Origin: Clostridiales bacterium
GTDB taxonomy: Bacteria; Bacillota; Clostridia; Oscillospirales; Oscillospiraceae
Assembly: GCA_004554585.1 (NCBI GenBank)
Contig: SFLH01000012.1
Location: forward strand, 6,781 to 70,780
Direction of reading: 5' to 3'
Length of the DNA stretch: 64,000 bases
Below are positions 50,581-58,987 of this stretch, in pieces; within the stretch, counting starts at the first letter, position 1, and each line of letters opens with the position of its first letter. A program made the position numbers and the translations under genes. Under the pieces are notes generated by a model. The model searched no databases. It was not told the DNA's origin and saw only the letters and a list, made by a program, of their open reading frames with translations.

Positions 50581-53022
50581 TCAGCTGGCAAGGGGCCTCC
50601 CACGCCGCCGCCGACCGGTGGTCTCCTCGCCCCCCTCAGCCGGAGGCTGTGCGGGGTCGGTTGCGCCGCCGTCACCGGTGCCGGGATCGGTGGTCTCGCC
50701 GCCGTCGCCGGTGCCGGGATCGGTGGTCTCGCCGGGATCCTCAGTATCCGTGGGATCCTCGGTCGTTGTCTGGACCTTGTGGACTGTGCAGGTGCCGGTG
50801 GGCACGTCATCAATATAGAAGGTGCCAGTAATCAAATGTCCCGAGCAGGCCGGGCCGGGCAGCATCCCGCTGACGGCGCAATAGGTCACCGTCTTGAGGT
50901 TGGAGGCATCCGGCTGGTCGAAGTCCTTATAGGGCAGGTCCTTGTGGACCTCCTGCATCACTTGCCTCCACAAGGTGGTGGAGGGGTTGCCCAGGTAGCT
51001 GGCCAAGGCCTCCTGCTGGTCGTAGCCTGTCCACACCGCCGCGGTGTAATAGGGGGTATACCCCACGAACCACAGGTCCTTGCGGGAGGTGGTGGTACCG
51101 GTCTTGCCGGCGATCTCCTGGCCGCTGAAGTTGGCAGCGGTACCGGTGGCGCCGCTACCGCCGGTGACCACGTTCTGAAGCATGTCGTTCATGTAGAACG
51201 TGGTGCGCTCGGAGAGGTTGTTCTCCTCGGTCACCGTCTCATTGCGCAGGAGAATTTCTTTATTGCTGTCCAGAACCATCGTATAGGTCTTGGGCTCAAT
51301 ATAGGTCCCCTGCCGGGGGAAGACGGAATAGGCTGCCGCCATTTCATAGGTGCTCACGCCCTTGGTCAGGCCGCCCAGGCCCAGCTGGGCCAGGCCGATG
51401 TCCGTGTAGGTGGTGCCGTTCTTGGTCCAGGCCCGGGTCAGCTCAATGTGGAACTTGTCCTGCATGAAGTTGAAGCTGGTCTCGGTGCCCACCATGTCCA
51501 GCACTTTCACCGCCACGGTGTTGATGGACTCCTGGACTGCCTGGGCAACGGTGACGTTGCCTTTGTACACACCAGAGGCGTTCACAGGCCAGTCTCTGCC
51601 GTCGATCTTGCCCCAGGGGCTGTCCTCCACCACCGTAGTGGGCAGGACCTTCCCCAGTTCAATGGCCGGGGCATACACGGCCAGGGGTTTGATGGACGAA
51701 CCCGGGGGCCGCTTGCTGCTGGTAGCTCGGTTCAGGCTGCGGCTGGCAGTCTTCTCGCCCATGCCGCCGGCCATAGCCACCACCTCACCGCTCTCGTTGT
51801 CGATGATGGTGATGGCCGACTGGAGTTGCTGGCCACTGGCAGAGGTCACGTTCAGGTTGCTCTGATCGCCGTAGATCTTGTCCACTGCCGCCTGGACGTC
51901 GGGGTTCATGCAGGAGTAGATCTCCAGACCGCCGGAGAAGACCTTGTCCTTGGCATACTGCTCGGACCAATTATACGTCTCCATCAGGTCGTCAATGACG
52001 TCGTCGATGACCTGGTCCTCGTACCAGGAATAGACGGTGTTGGTCGACTGGGTGGAGTCGCCGCTCTCGCCGTTCTCGTTGAAGTGGAGCTCTTCTGCCA
52101 CTGCCTCGTCATACTCCTCCTGGGTGATATAACCCTGCTCGAGCATGGCGAAGAGGATGGTCTCCTGGCGCTCCTTGTTGAAGTCCTTGGCGGTTTTGAC
52201 CTCTCCGGTCTCCGGGTCGGTGACCTCCAGGGTGCCCAGGGGGTTGTACTTAGAGGGGTTGTTGGTGATGCCAATGAGGCTGGCACATTCGGCCAGAGAA
52301 AGCTCAGAAACGTGCTTGCCGAAGTAGGTATAGGCGGCGGTGTAGACGCCGTTGCATCCCTGGCCCAGGTAGATATAGTTGAGGTAGGCCTCTAGGATAT
52401 CTTCCTTGGAATAGTTTTTCTCAAACTCCAAGGCGCGGAAAATCTCCATGATCTTTCGCTTGACGGTAACCTCATCGTCGTTGGTCATGTTCTTGATCAG
52501 CTGTTGGGTCAGGGTGGAACCGCCCTGAATGTCCTGGCCGGTAAACATGAGGCTGATGGCCTTGGCCGTGCGCACCCAGTCCACACCATTGTGCTTGTAG
52601 AAGCGCTTGTCCTCGATGGCCACGGCTGCGTTCTGGAGATCTTTGGGGATCTCATCCAGCTCCACCCAGACACGGTTTTCGCTGCCGTACAGGCTCTGGG
52701 TCACTTCGTAGTCCCCGGTATCCGGGTCTTTGGACAGGATGGTGCTGGTCAGGTTGGGGTTATATTCGGTCATTTCCAGGCTGGCGTTGGGGATGATGAC
52801 GTTTTTGATATACACCGCCGCCATACACAGCAGCATGGCCCCGGTGATGAGAATGATGAGCACGATGGTCATGACGATCTTAAACGCCTTGCCGTGCTTT
52901 TTCCCCTTGCGCTTGGATACTTTGCCCCGGGAATCCTTGGGATTCCTACCGGTTCCGGAGGCTCGCGCCTCCCGAGAATCCCGGGGGTCCCTGGCGGGAC
53001 GTGCGTCTCGATTATGATCCAA
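50581..53022 (-). CDS. Class A penicillin-binding protein (PBP1A)
   Basis: An 813-residue bifunctional peptidoglycan synthase. Basic N-terminus, one membrane helix (about 50-72), GT51 glycosyltransferase motifs EDKRFYKHNG and GGSTLTQQLIKN, then transpeptidase motifs SSIK (within PPGSSIKPL), SIN and KTGT (AGKTGTT). The tail (about 770-810) is a Pro/Gly/Thr-rich disordered region that includes an 11-residue tandem repeat. The start is TTG 53022, five nt after GGAGGTG; an upstream ATG at 53076 in the same frame has no such site. Confidence 0.93.
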   Translation of the reverse strand: MDHNRDARPARDPRDSREARASGTGRNPKDSRGKVSKRKGKKHGKAFKIVMTIVLIILITGAMLLCMAAVYIKNVIIPNASLEMTEYNPNLTSTILSKDPDTGDYEVTQSLYGSENRVWVELDEIPKDLQNAAVAIEDKRFYKHNGVDWVRTAKAISLMFTGQDIQGGSTLTQQLIKNMTNDDEVTVKRKIMEIFRALEFEKNYSKEDILEAYLNYIYLGQGCNGVYTAAYTYFGKHVSELSLAECASLIGITNNPSKYNPLGTLEVTDPETGEVKTAKDFNKERQETILFAMLEQGYITQEEYDEAVAEELHFNENGESGDSTQSTNTVYSWYEDQVIDDVIDDLMETYNWSEQYAKDKVFSGGLEIYSCMNPDVQAAVDKIYGDQSNLNVTSASGQQLQSAITIIDNESGEVVAMAGGMGEKTASRSLNRATSSKRPPGSSIKPLAVYAPAIELGKVLPTTVVEDSPWGKIDGRDWPVNASGVYKGNVTVAQAVQESINTVAVKVLDMVGTETSFNFMQDKFHIELTRAWTKNGTTYTDIGLAQLGLGGLTKGVSTYEMAAAYSVFPRQGTYIEPKTYTMVLDSNKEILLRNETVTEENNLSERTTFYMNDMLQNVVTGGSGATGTAANFSGQEIAGKTGTTTSRKDLWFVGYTPYYTAAVWTGYDQQEALASYLGNPSTTLWRQVMQEVHKDLPYKDFDQPDASNLKTVTYCAVSGMLPGPACSGHLITGTFYIDDVPTGTCTVHKVQTTTEDPTDTEDPGETTDPGTGDGGETTDPGTGDGGATDPAQPPAEGGEETTGRRRRGRPLAS
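50665..50730. repeat. 33-bp tandem duplication in the PBP tail
   Basis: Units 50665-50697 and 50698-50730 are adjacent and differ at one base. Each encodes the 11-residue unit E-T-T-D-P-G-T-G-D-G-G on the minus strand. Such an in-frame repeat can change length by slippage. Confidence 0.85.
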
Positions 53023-53216
53023 ATTGACACCTCCGTGTATCGTTGTCCTATGGGAGAGGAGAGTTTCCGCCTCCAAAAGGGGGGCGGCCGGGTCTCCACG
53101 TCAACGGGCATACCCGCGCTTATTTTATGTATTATACCACAGGATTCCAATTTGTCTATCCGTGGGGAGAAAGGTTTTTCGGGGAAACTTCCCCAAAACT
53201 TTTCTCCCCTTTGCTC

Positions 53217-53245
53217 TTGCTTTTTTCATTTTCACAAGGTACAAT
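53217..53245 (+). promoter_or_regulatory. Promoter of the DUF1292 gene
   Basis: TTGCTT (53217-53222), a 17-nt spacer and TACAAT (53240-53245), 30 nt before the start codon. Confidence 0.65.
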
Positions 53246-53274
53246 GTGTACACACAGACAAAGGAGAAGCACCC

Positions 53275-53568
53275 ATGAGCGAAGAATACGGCGCTAATTT
53301 TATCACCGTGACCGACGAAGACGGCAACGAATTTGAGCTGGAACATTTGGACACCCTGGAGCTCAACGGCCAGACCTACCTGGCTTTCTTCCCCGCCGTG
53401 CAGGAGGGAGAAGAGGAAAAGGAAGAGGAGATGGGCCTGGTGATCCTCAAGGCCATCCAGGAAAACGGCGAGGAGATCCTCTCCACCCTGGACAGCGACG
53501 AAGAGATCGATGCCGTCTATCAGGAGTTCATGAAAGAACTCTTTTCCGACGAGGAAGATGAGGACTGA
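53275..53568 (+). CDS. DUF1292-domain protein
   Basis: A 97-residue, very acidic protein: an N-terminal beta-rich part (ITVTDEDGNEFELEHLDTLE), a conserved LVILKAIQENGEEILSTLDSD, and a poly-acidic tail (EEDED). DUF1292 proteins are widespread and of unknown function in Firmicutes. The ATG at 53275 follows AAAGGAGAAGC. The 6S-like RNA lies directly downstream. Confidence 0.88.
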   Translation: MSEEYGANFITVTDEDGNEFELEHLDTLELNGQTYLAFFPAVQEGEEEKEEEMGLVILKAIQENGEEILSTLDSDEEIDAVYQEFMKELFSDEEDED

Positions 53569-53597
53569 TCCTCCCTTCCCCCGCTTTTTCTGAAAGA

Positions 53598-53787
53598 TCG
53601 CCCTGCTCGGTGCGTGGAAATGGACCCTTTTAAACCCACATTTCTCAAACGGGACGCTCACTCGGCGCGTGGTTCGCAGGCCTCCCGGCTTCGGCTGGAA
53701 GTTGGAAGTGATAAAGCGCGGCGGAGGCAACCCACCTGCCATCTCGTGCAGGTTTTAATTGGGTCCCCACGGCCAGAGCGGGGCTTT
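53598..53787 (+). ncRNA. ssrS: 6S RNA candidate
   Basis: A region of about 190 nt between the DUF1292 gene and a strong terminator can form one long interrupted hairpin. From the ends inward: CCCTGCTC (53601-53608) with GAGCGGGG (53776-53783); CGTGG with CCACG; GGACCC (53622-53627) with GGGTCC (53761-53766); TTAAAC with GTTTTAA. A central bubble follows, whose 3' side holds the small hairpin CCTGC/GCAGG (53735-53752). The apical stem is GTGGTT/AACCCAC and GCCTCC (53680-53685) with GGAGGC (53723-53728). Closing stem, open bubble with 3'-side hairpin and apical stem form the 6S layout, the RNA that mimics an open promoter and sequesters RNA polymerase. No strong promoter is visible directly upstream. 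Confidence 0.65.
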
Positions 53788-53819
53788 CTGCCACAAGATA
53801 TGGTTTTGCACCCAGGTTC

Positions 53820-53859
53820 CTCTGCCAGGCGCTTCGGCGTCCGGGCAGAGCCTTTTTTT
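53820..53859 (+). terminator. Terminator downstream of the 6S-like RNA
   Basis: CTCTGCC (53820-53826) pairs with GGCAGAG (53844-53850), with an inner GC stem and a TTTTTTT run at 53853-53859. It gives the plus-strand orientation of the RNA unit. Confidence 0.75.
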
Positions 53860-54010
53860 GCCTTTTTTCCGCTGGAGGCCAGCTTTTTTCAGCGAAACGA
53901 CGGGAGTATCCCCCCACCCCCTCCCTTTTTCTTTGTTTATTTTTGTCAAGTGTACATTGTGCCTAAAAATACCCTTTTATTCTTGTTGGATATTTTCAGC
54001 TGGTAATAAC

Positions 54011-54039
54011 TTGTCAGCACCCTTTATCAATGGTATACT
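54011..54039 (+). promoter_or_regulatory. Promoter of the alcohol dehydrogenase gene
   Basis: TTGTCA (54011-54016), a 17-nt spacer and TATACT (54034-54039). A small hairpin, GGCCAC/GTGGTC (54057-54073), lies in the leader. No Rex box was recognised. Confidence 0.75.
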
Positions 54040-54120
54040 AAAGCCATAGATCGGGAGGCCACATTTTGTGGTCAAACCGTATAAAAACTTTTGAGTATTT
54101 TGGAAAGGATGCGATTCCCT

Positions 54121-55275
54121 ATGATCAAAGATTTTGGTTTCATCATCCCTCAGAACTGCCAGTTTGGCATGGGCGCCCTGAAGAAGCTGCCTGACTTCCT
54201 GAAGGCCGCCGGCTCCGACAACGTGATGCTGATCTCCGACCGTGGCCTGGAAGCCATCGGCGTTGTGGACAAGGTCCGCGAGATCATCAAGGGTGCCAAC
54301 CTGAAGTACAGCGAGTATCTGGACGTTCTGCCCAACCCCACCACCACCATCGTGGACGAGTGCGCCGCCCAGTACAAGGCTGCTGGCTGCACCGCTCTGA
54401 TCGCTCTGGGCGGCGGTTCCCCCATGGACGTTGCCAAGGCTGTCGGCGTTGTCGCTAAGTTCGGCGGCACCATCGGCGACTACGAAGGCGTGGGCAAGGT
54501 TCCCGGCCCCATCGACACCCTGATCGCCGTGCCCACCACCGCCGGCACCGGCTCCGAGGTTACCGTGGCTGCCGTTATCACCGACGAAGCCCGCAACTAC
54601 AAGCTGTCCGTCCTGGGCCCCGAGATCTCCCCCACCTATGCCGTGCTGGATCCCGAGCTCATCATGACCGCTCCCGCTTCCGTGGCTGCTGCCTGCGGCG
54701 TTGACGCCCTGATCCACGCCATGGAGTCCTACATCAACACCGATGCCAACCCCTTCGCCATGGCTATGGGCGAGAAGGCTATGGAGCTCATCGGCGCCAA
54801 CATCCGTAAGTTCGTGGCTCGCCGCAACGACGCCGACGCTGCTTGCGCCATGATGCTCGGCTCCACCTTCGCCGGCATCGCTTTCGCCAACAACCGTCTG
54901 GGTGACATCCACGCCATGTCTCACCCCGTGTCCGCCTTCTTCCACGTGGCTCACGGTGTGGCCAACGCTGTGCTGATGCCCACCATCTTCGAGTTCAACG
55001 CTCTGGCTGCTGACGAGCGCTATGCCAACATCTATCAGTACATCACTGGTAAGGAAGCTGGCCCCGACTTCGTGCCTCAGATGCTGTGCGACGCTCTGCG
55101 TGAGCTGAACGCTGACCTGGGCATCCCCGCCTGCCTGGCCGACGTGGGTGTGACCGAGGACAAGATTCCTCAGATGGCCGTCGACGCCATGAAGAGCGGC
55201 AACGTCACCGTCAACCCCAGAATCACCACCGTCAAGGACGTGGAGGCTCTGTATCACAAGGCTATGTACAAGTAA
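54121..55275 (+). CDS. Iron-containing alcohol dehydrogenase (FucO/DhaT-like)
   Basis: A 384-residue NAD(P)-dependent dehydrogenase of the iron-activated group III. The dinucleotide motif ALGGGSPMDVAKA is near 97-107, VPTTAGTGSEVT binds the cofactor, and the metal ligands fall in DALIHAMESY and DIHAMSHPVSAFFHVAHG. The Fe-ADH fold is complete. Substrate could be a C3-C4 alcohol or diol; in a butyrate producer it may act as alcohol or lactaldehyde reductase. GCT/GGT-rich codon use differs from neighbours, like acd-etfBA, suggesting strong expression. Confidence 0.93.
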   Translation: MIKDFGFIIPQNCQFGMGALKKLPDFLKAAGSDNVMLISDRGLEAIGVVDKVREIIKGANLKYSEYLDVLPNPTTTIVDECAAQYKAAGCTALIALGGGSPMDVAKAVGVVAKFGGTIGDYEGVGKVPGPIDTLIAVPTTAGTGSEVTVAAVITDEARNYKLSVLGPEISPTYAVLDPELIMTAPASVAAACGVDALIHAMESYINTDANPFAMAMGEKAMELIGANIRKFVARRNDADAACAMMLGSTFAGIAFANNRLGDIHAMSHPVSAFFHVAHGVANAVLMPTIFEFNALAADERYANIYQYITGKEAGPDFVPQMLCDALRELNADLGIPACLADVGVTEDKIPQMAVDAMKSGNVTVNPRITTVKDVEALYHKAMYK

Positions 55276-55282
55276 TCCTTTC

Positions 55283-55338
55283 GAGGATCGTCATAAAAAA
55301 AGACCGGCTTCGGCCGGTCTTTTTTTATGACGATCCTC
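55283..55338. terminator. Very long palindromic terminator after the alcohol dehydrogenase
   Basis: A 26-bp perfect stem (55283-55308 with 55313-55338) around a TTCG loop. It contains an A7/T7 pair, so a hairpin of GACCGGC-ttcg-GCCGGTC with T-run can end transcription in either direction. Confidence 0.93.
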
Positions 55339-55391
55339 CCTGGCCACCCTGCGCCCCTTCTGGCAGGGTGGGCAAGAGGTTTTCTTTTAGG

Positions 55392-55420
55392 GTTTCACTT
55401 TCGGGAAAACATGGTATAAT
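55392..55420 (+). promoter_or_regulatory. Candidate promoter of the hexokinase gene
   Basis: GTTTCA (55392-55397), a 17-nt spacer and a perfect TATAAT (55415-55420). The -35 is weak. Confidence 0.6.
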
Positions 55421-55482
55421 AAGAGGCAATGATATCATTTTCGCGGGGAAGATCTCTTCCCCACGCCTGAGGAGGCTTTTTC

Positions 55483-56775
55483 ATGGAACCAAAGACCCAA
55501 CAGCAACTCGACGACCTTCTTCGGGCCAATAGCATGACCCCGGATACCCTCCATGGGCCCACGTTGGCCCAGCTTTTCCTCTCCCAGATGCGCATCTCCC
55601 TCTACGGTGGACAGGCCTCAGTGCCCATGTTGCCCACCTTCCTCAAGCCCTTCGGCACGTTGCGGGAGGGGGTGCCGGTGGCCGTGGCCCACGTGGATGA
55701 CCAGCAGGTCCAGGTCTGCCTGGTACAGATCCAGGATGGCCAGCCCCAGATCACCCAGGAAAATCGTTTTCCCGTCCCCGGCCGGGAGTACCCCGCTCCC
55801 CTGGGCGACATCCTCTACGCCGTGGCCGAGCTGGTTCAGCCCCTGCTGGACCAGGCCCGCTTCCTTGCCCTGTGCCTGCCCTTCCCTATCGACTACGACA
55901 GCAAGGGCGACGGCATCATCCGCCGTTTCCCCGGCTCTATGACCGTCAGCGACTTTGCTGGCAAGCCGGTGCTGGCCGCGCTGAAGCAAGAGCTGTCCGG
56001 CAGAGACCTGACACCGCCCCCCATGGTGCTGGTCAGCCAGGCCGACGCGGTCCTACTGGCCGCCGGCATCCAGGACCCCGGACGGAACCGCTATCTGGGC
56101 CTGACCTGGGGCAGTACCCTGGACCTGGGCTTCACCGCCCCCGGCAGCATTGTGCTGCGTTGGCCGGGCATCCCTGGCGACCTGACTCTCTTTGCCGGCG
56201 GCTTCTCAGAAGCCCAGTGTGTCCCCTTTGGCCAAGTGGACTATAGCAAGGACCGGGACTGCTACGCCCCCGGCCGGGACCTGTATCTGAAAATGGTCTC
56301 CACAGAATATCTGGGGGAGATCTACCGGCTGGTGATGATCAAAGCCGCCGAGCGCAAGCTCCTCTCCTTCGGCTGCAGCCGGGACGTGCTCTCCCTGACC
56401 TGGCTGGGTCTGGACACCCTGGTGGAATTCCTCACCGACCCGGAAAAAGGAGGCACCATGGCCCACTTCTGCCGGGAGCCTGAGGACCGGGAGGTGGGAC
56501 TGGCCGTGGGCCACGCCGTACTGGACCGGGCGGCCCGGCTGGTGTGCGCCAACCTGGCTGCGGTGCTCACCTTCATCGGCGGCGGACGGGACCCCCAGGC
56601 CCCGGTCTGCATCGGCCTGGAGGGGGACGCCTTCCAGGCACCCCCCCTGAAAGCCGCCCTGGAAGCTCAGGTAGAGACCTTCCTCCGCCAGGAGATGGGC
56701 CTGCACGTGACCCTCTGCCAGGGGGAAAACATGGTTGCCGCAGGGGCTGCCGCGGCGGCGCTCTACACCCTGTAA
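55483..56775 (+). CDS. Hexokinase-family sugar kinase
   Basis: A 430-residue protein of the eukaryote-like hexokinase family, which phosphorylates hexoses with ATP. Visible: LPTFLKPFGTLREG, the FLALCLPFPIDYDSKGDG region (the sugar-binding FSFP position), GLTWGSTLDLGF (phosphate loop), and GLEGDAFQAPPLKAALEAQ near the C-terminus. Such kinases occur in some clostridia. Pairs functionally with the phospho-sugar mutase at 6277. Confidence 0.8.
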   Translation: MEPKTQQQLDDLLRANSMTPDTLHGPTLAQLFLSQMRISLYGGQASVPMLPTFLKPFGTLREGVPVAVAHVDDQQVQVCLVQIQDGQPQITQENRFPVPGREYPAPLGDILYAVAELVQPLLDQARFLALCLPFPIDYDSKGDGIIRRFPGSMTVSDFAGKPVLAALKQELSGRDLTPPPMVLVSQADAVLLAAGIQDPGRNRYLGLTWGSTLDLGFTAPGSIVLRWPGIPGDLTLFAGGFSEAQCVPFGQVDYSKDRDCYAPGRDLYLKMVSTEYLGEIYRLVMIKAAERKLLSFGCSRDVLSLTWLGLDTLVEFLTDPEKGGTMAHFCREPEDREVGLAVGHAVLDRAARLVCANLAAVLTFIGGGRDPQAPVCIGLEGDAFQAPPLKAALEAQVETFLRQEMGLHVTLCQGENMVAAGAAAAALYTL

Positions 56776-56910
56776 CACTTCCCGACGCGAGATTTCCTGG
56801 TTGCCTTGCCGGTGCTTGTCCACGCATCCGCTAGACAGGGAGATGTCTGAGGCAAAGTGCCCCGGCCCCATTCCTTCCACAAAGACACAACACAACAAGT
56901 GAGGGAGCCT

Positions 56911-58191
56911 ATGAACAAGAAACTTCTTCTGGCCATCCTGGTCATCCTTCTTCTGTGCGCTCTGCTGGCCTTCCTGGGCCTGCGCCAGCAGGCCCAGCCC
57001 ACCGGCAGCGGCGGACAGAGCGCCCAACAGGAGCAAGCCTCCCAAGAGGTCCCCGCGCCCATCACCGCCACCCTGGCCGTGTGCGGGGACATCATGAGCC
57101 ACTCCCCCCAGACCAACGACGCCTACGATGCCACCACAGACACCTACAGCTACCTGCCCTGCTTCCAGTACGTGCAGCCTTGGATCGAGAGCGCCGACTA
57201 CGCCGTAGCCAACTTTGAGACCACCCTCAACGGTCCCCCCTATTCCGGCTATCCCCAGTTCTGCGCCCCCGACGCCCTGGCCTACGACATTCAAGCCATC
57301 GGCTTTGACCTGGTAACCACCGCCAACAACCACTCCATGGACAAGGGCTTCAACGGAGTGGTGCGCACCCTGGATACCCTGGACCAGGCTGGCCTGGCCC
57401 ACGTGGGCAGCTACCGCACCCAGGAGGAGTTCCAGGAAAACAACGGCGTGGTGGTGGCCGACGTGGGCGGCATCTCCGTGGCCTTCCTGGGCTATACCTA
57501 CGGCACCAACGGCATCCCCATTGCCGAGGAGAACAACTTCTGCCTCAACCGGTTCAACGTGGACTACAACGGCGACTGCACCACCTTGGACCAGGAGAAG
57601 CTGAAGAGCGAGCTTGCCTATGCAGAAAGCCTGGAGACCGACCTGATCGCCGTCATGATCCACTGGGGCATTGAGTACCAGACCACCCAGAACGAGTATC
57701 AGACCCAAGTGGCCGACTTCCTCATCGCCAACGGGGCCGACCTCATCCTGGGCAGCCACTCCCACGTGCCCCAGCCCATGGAGACCCGGACGGTGACCTT
57801 GGACGATGGGTCCACCCGGTCGGCCTTTGTGGCCTACTCCTTGGGCAACTTCGTCTCCAACCAGAGCCCGGCCACGGTGAACGTAAACTACACCGACACC
57901 ACCGCCGTGCTCAACCTGGAACTGACCAAGGACTTCTCCACCGGCCAGACCACCGTCACAGGCATCAGCTACGTGCCCCTGCTGGTCCTCAACCGGGGCA
58001 CCGGGGTGCAGGACCAGTATCTAATCCTGGACGTGCACGCCGCCATGGGCCTGCACGACAGCGGTGACACCTCTCTGGTCACCGACGCCGTCTACAGCAA
58101 GCTCCAATATGCCCTGGAAGGGTGCCACACCATCCTGGGCGAGGCATACGACACCGCCGGCACACCTCCCGCCACGGAGAATGCCGCCTGA
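56911..58191 (+). CDS. CapA-family protein (poly-gamma-glutamate synthesis-like)
   Basis: A 426-residue protein with an N-terminal membrane anchor (about 5-24), a Gln/Ser-rich linker, and the metallophosphoesterase-like CapA domain: CGDIMSHS, NFETTLNG, TTANNHSMDKG, IHWGIEYQ and GSHSHVPQP. CapA/PgsA is part of polyglutamate capsule synthesis, but lone genes of this family without pgsBC also occur and their role is unknown; here no pgsBC lies nearby. ATG 56911 follows GAGGGAG. Confidence 0.85.
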   Translation: MNKKLLLAILVILLLCALLAFLGLRQQAQPTGSGGQSAQQEQASQEVPAPITATLAVCGDIMSHSPQTNDAYDATTDTYSYLPCFQYVQPWIESADYAVANFETTLNGPPYSGYPQFCAPDALAYDIQAIGFDLVTTANNHSMDKGFNGVVRTLDTLDQAGLAHVGSYRTQEEFQENNGVVVADVGGISVAFLGYTYGTNGIPIAEENNFCLNRFNVDYNGDCTTLDQEKLKSELAYAESLETDLIAVMIHWGIEYQTTQNEYQTQVADFLIANGADLILGSHSHVPQPMETRTVTLDDGSTRSAFVAYSLGNFVSNQSPATVNVNYTDTTAVLNLELTKDFSTGQTTVTGISYVPLLVLNRGTGVQDQYLILDVHAAMGLHDSGDTSLVTDAVYSKLQYALEGCHTILGEAYDTAGTPPATENAA

Positions 58192-58199
58192 ACAAGGAC

Positions 58200-58233
58200 A
58201 AAAAAGTCCGTTGCAAAAGCAACGGACTTTTTT
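58200..58233 (+). terminator. Terminator of the CapA-like gene
   Basis: AAAAAAGTCCGTTGC (58200-58214) pairs with GCAACGGACTTTTTT (58219-58233). Its loop and T-run double as the -35 and spacer of the next promoter. Confidence 0.88.
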
Positions 58234-58239
58234 TATAAT
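58211..58239 (+). promoter_or_regulatory. Promoter of the Crp/Fnr gene overlapping a terminator
   Basis: TTGCAA (58211-58216) in the terminator loop, a 17-nt spacer (58217-58233) and TATAAT (58234-58239), ending 40 nt before the start codon. Confidence 0.65.
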
Positions 58240-58279
58240 AGGGGGCATATCCTATTTTGATACCAAAGGAGGCGCTGTC

Positions 58280-58987
58280 ATGCTGCCCCAAGCTCCCCTG
58301 GACCAGTGTCCCCTCTTCCAGGGCCTGGACCCCGAGGCCCGGGACTATGCCCTGGTCTATTTTGACGCCATGGAGAAACCCTACAGCAAGGGCGCCTTTC
58401 TCCACCAGGTGGCCACTCCCCTGCCCCGGTTTGGGCTGGTGCTGGCCGGCACGGTGGAGGTCTGCATGGACGACATCGACGGCCACCATCACATTATGAA
58501 CCACGTCGCCCCCGGCAGCCTGTTCGGAGAGGCCTACTGCTTTCTGGGCTTGGAAGCGCCCATCTACATTCGGGCCGTCACCCAGGCGGACATTCTCTGG
58601 ATGAGTCCGGATCGGGTCCGAACCCCCCAGCCCCCCTTCCGTCCTCTGGACTGGGAGCTGTCCAACCGGTTCATCTCCGCCCTGGCTGCCCGCACCCTGG
58701 CCATCAACCAACGGGTACAGATCCTTTCCCGCAGCACCCTGCGGGCCAAGATCATCGCCTTTCTGTCCCAGTACGCCGCCGACCAGGGGGACTCTTTCAC
58801 CATCCCCTTTGACCGGGCAGGGATGGCCAGTTTCCTCGGGGCGGACCGCAGCGCCCTGTCCCGGGAGCTGTCCAAGCTGCGCCAGGAAGGGGTACTGGAC
58901 TACCACCGCAATCACTTCCGCATTGCCAAAGGGCCCCTCAATCCGCCCGAAGACAGAGGGCCGAAAAATAGCGGTGGTAGGGCATGA
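58280..58987 (+). CDS. Crp/Fnr-family transcription regulator
   Basis: A 235-residue regulator: an N-terminal cyclic-nucleotide-type sensor barrel (about 15-125; VLAGTVEVCMDD, NHVAPGSLFGEAYCFLG) and a C-terminal winged helix (about 150-215) with MASFLGADRSALSRELSKLR as the DNA-recognition helix. No Fe-S cysteine cluster is seen in the N-terminus, so it is not an Fnr oxygen sensor. ATG 58280 follows AAAGGAGGC. The 3' end overlaps the DUF2461 gene on the other strand by 50 bp. Confidence 0.88.
   Translation: MLPQAPLDQCPLFQGLDPEARDYALVYFDAMEKPYSKGAFLHQVATPLPRFGLVLAGTVEVCMDDIDGHHHIMNHVAPGSLFGEAYCFLGLEAPIYIRAVTQADILWMSPDRVRTPQPPFRPLDWELSNRFISALAARTLAINQRVQILSRSTLRAKIIAFLSQYAADQGDSFTIPFDRAGMASFLGADRSALSRELSKLRQEGVLDYHRNHFRIAKGPLNPPEDRGPKNSGGRA

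Noticed and set aside
53240..53961. Similar-looking ACAATGTGTAC and GTGTACATTGTG sequences flanking the DUF1292/6S unit
   Set aside because: They are not exact inverted copies and the spacing is large; likely chance or promoter similarity.
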